Below are positions 6,655-6,799 of a DNA stretch of 6,799 bases, piece after piece. Below the pieces are notes generated by a model, which had not been told where the DNA came from, ran no database searches, and saw only the letters and a list, made by a program, of their open reading frames with translations. This DNA comes from an uncultured Desulfovibrio sp. (GTDB lineage Bacteria; Desulfobacterota; Desulfovibrionia; Desulfovibrionales; Desulfovibrionaceae). Both the position numbers and the translations under genes were made by a program. The stretch spans positions 1-6,799 of the forward strand of contig CAMWPE010000131.1 of the NCBI GenBank assembly GCA_947176055.1. The letters are read 5' to 3'. Positions within the stretch are counted from its first letter, which is position 1; each line of letters opens with the position of its first letter.

Positions 6655-6660
6655 GCGGAG
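6648..6660. repeat. Short palindrome CCGCG-T-CGCGGAG, copy 1
   Basis: Self-complementary CCGCG and CGCGG arms flank a single T, followed by AG. It overlaps the right arm of the inverted repeat at 6625-6654. A near copy with one extra T lies at 6744-6757. Confidence 0.35.
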
Positions 6661-6664
6661 CGAA

Positions 6665-6690
6665 TCGCCGGGAGCGGAAGCGCCCGCCGA
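6665..6690. repeat. Imperfect GC-rich palindrome upstream of the fdh operon
   Basis: Eleven-base arms with two mismatches surround a four-base loop (centre GGAA on the plus strand). No T-run follows on either strand, so it does not look like a terminator. It may form a hairpin if transcription starts at the more distal candidate promoter. Confidence 0.3.
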
Positions 6691-6743
6691 CGGAAAATTA
6701 TTCCTTTTTAGGCAAAAATTTCATTCTTGACTGGCCCGTCTTC

Positions 6744-6757
6744 CCGCGTTCGCGGAG
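6744..6757. repeat. Short palindrome CCGCG-TT-CGCGGAG, copy 2
   Basis: Same arms and trailing AG as the copy at 6648-6660, with TT instead of T at the centre, about 95 bases further upstream of fdhA. Two copies in one short non-coding stretch could be paired binding sites, but such GC-rich words can recur by chance. Confidence 0.3.
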
Positions 6758-6799
6758 TCGTCGCGCCAAATTTTTGGGCATAAATTGCCGAATTAGGAA

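Larger units (their letters stand above)
6565..6799. other. Non-coding region upstream of the formate dehydrogenase operon
   Basis: No credible gene is visible on either strand up to the window edge. The stretch alternates AT-rich blocks (around 6694-6725 and 6769-6799) with GC-rich palindromic blocks, and it holds the promoter and repeat candidates listed separately. Whether the gene beyond the edge is divergent or co-directional cannot be told. Confidence 0.6.

Noticed and set aside
1..6799. Mobile element, CRISPR array, tRNA or an undescribed defence or biosynthetic system
   Set aside because: No repeated spacers, transposase motifs, terminal repeats or tRNA-like folds were seen, and almost all bases are accounted for by well-known respiratory genes.

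Overview
The window carries one metabolic theme, anaerobic formate and nitrate respiration, and every gene I can support lies on the minus strand. Reading in the direction of transcription (high to low coordinates), it begins with a 235-base non-coding stretch (6565-6799) that holds a candidate promoter and several small inverted repeats. A tightly packed three-gene operon for a membrane-bound formate dehydrogenase follows: the molybdopterin catalytic subunit (3379-6564), the four-cluster iron-sulfur subunit (2452-3378) and an NrfD-type integral membrane subunit (1523-2440). A strong intrinsic terminator (1455-1486) closes the operon. A 175-base spacer with a candidate sigma70-type promoter then leads into the first 426 codons of narG, the catalytic subunit of the membrane-bound nitrate reductase, which runs off the left edge of the window.

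The working model, an inference, is that formate dehydrogenase passes formate electrons through its Fe-S subunit to the NrfD-family subunit and the quinone pool, and that the nitrate reductase spends the quinol on nitrate. Three details stand out. The catalytic formate dehydrogenase residue is cysteine (TGT codon) rather than selenocysteine. The catalytic subunit has no twin-arginine signal, so its active site probably faces the cytoplasm. The membrane partner is NrfD-like rather than the cytochrome b subunit of E. coli FdnGHI.

The organism is an anaerobic or facultatively anaerobic bacterium with moderately GC-rich DNA and strong purine-rich ribosome binding sites. The formate dehydrogenase resembles, from memory, the non-exported FdhA/FdhB/NrfD type seen in Actinobacteria and some other phyla more than the enterobacterial FdnGHI type. 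I cannot assign a phylum from this sequence.

I found no mobile element, CRISPR array, tRNA, rRNA or clearly novel system. The oddities are mostly at the level of subunit make-up, gene spacing and upstream repeats.
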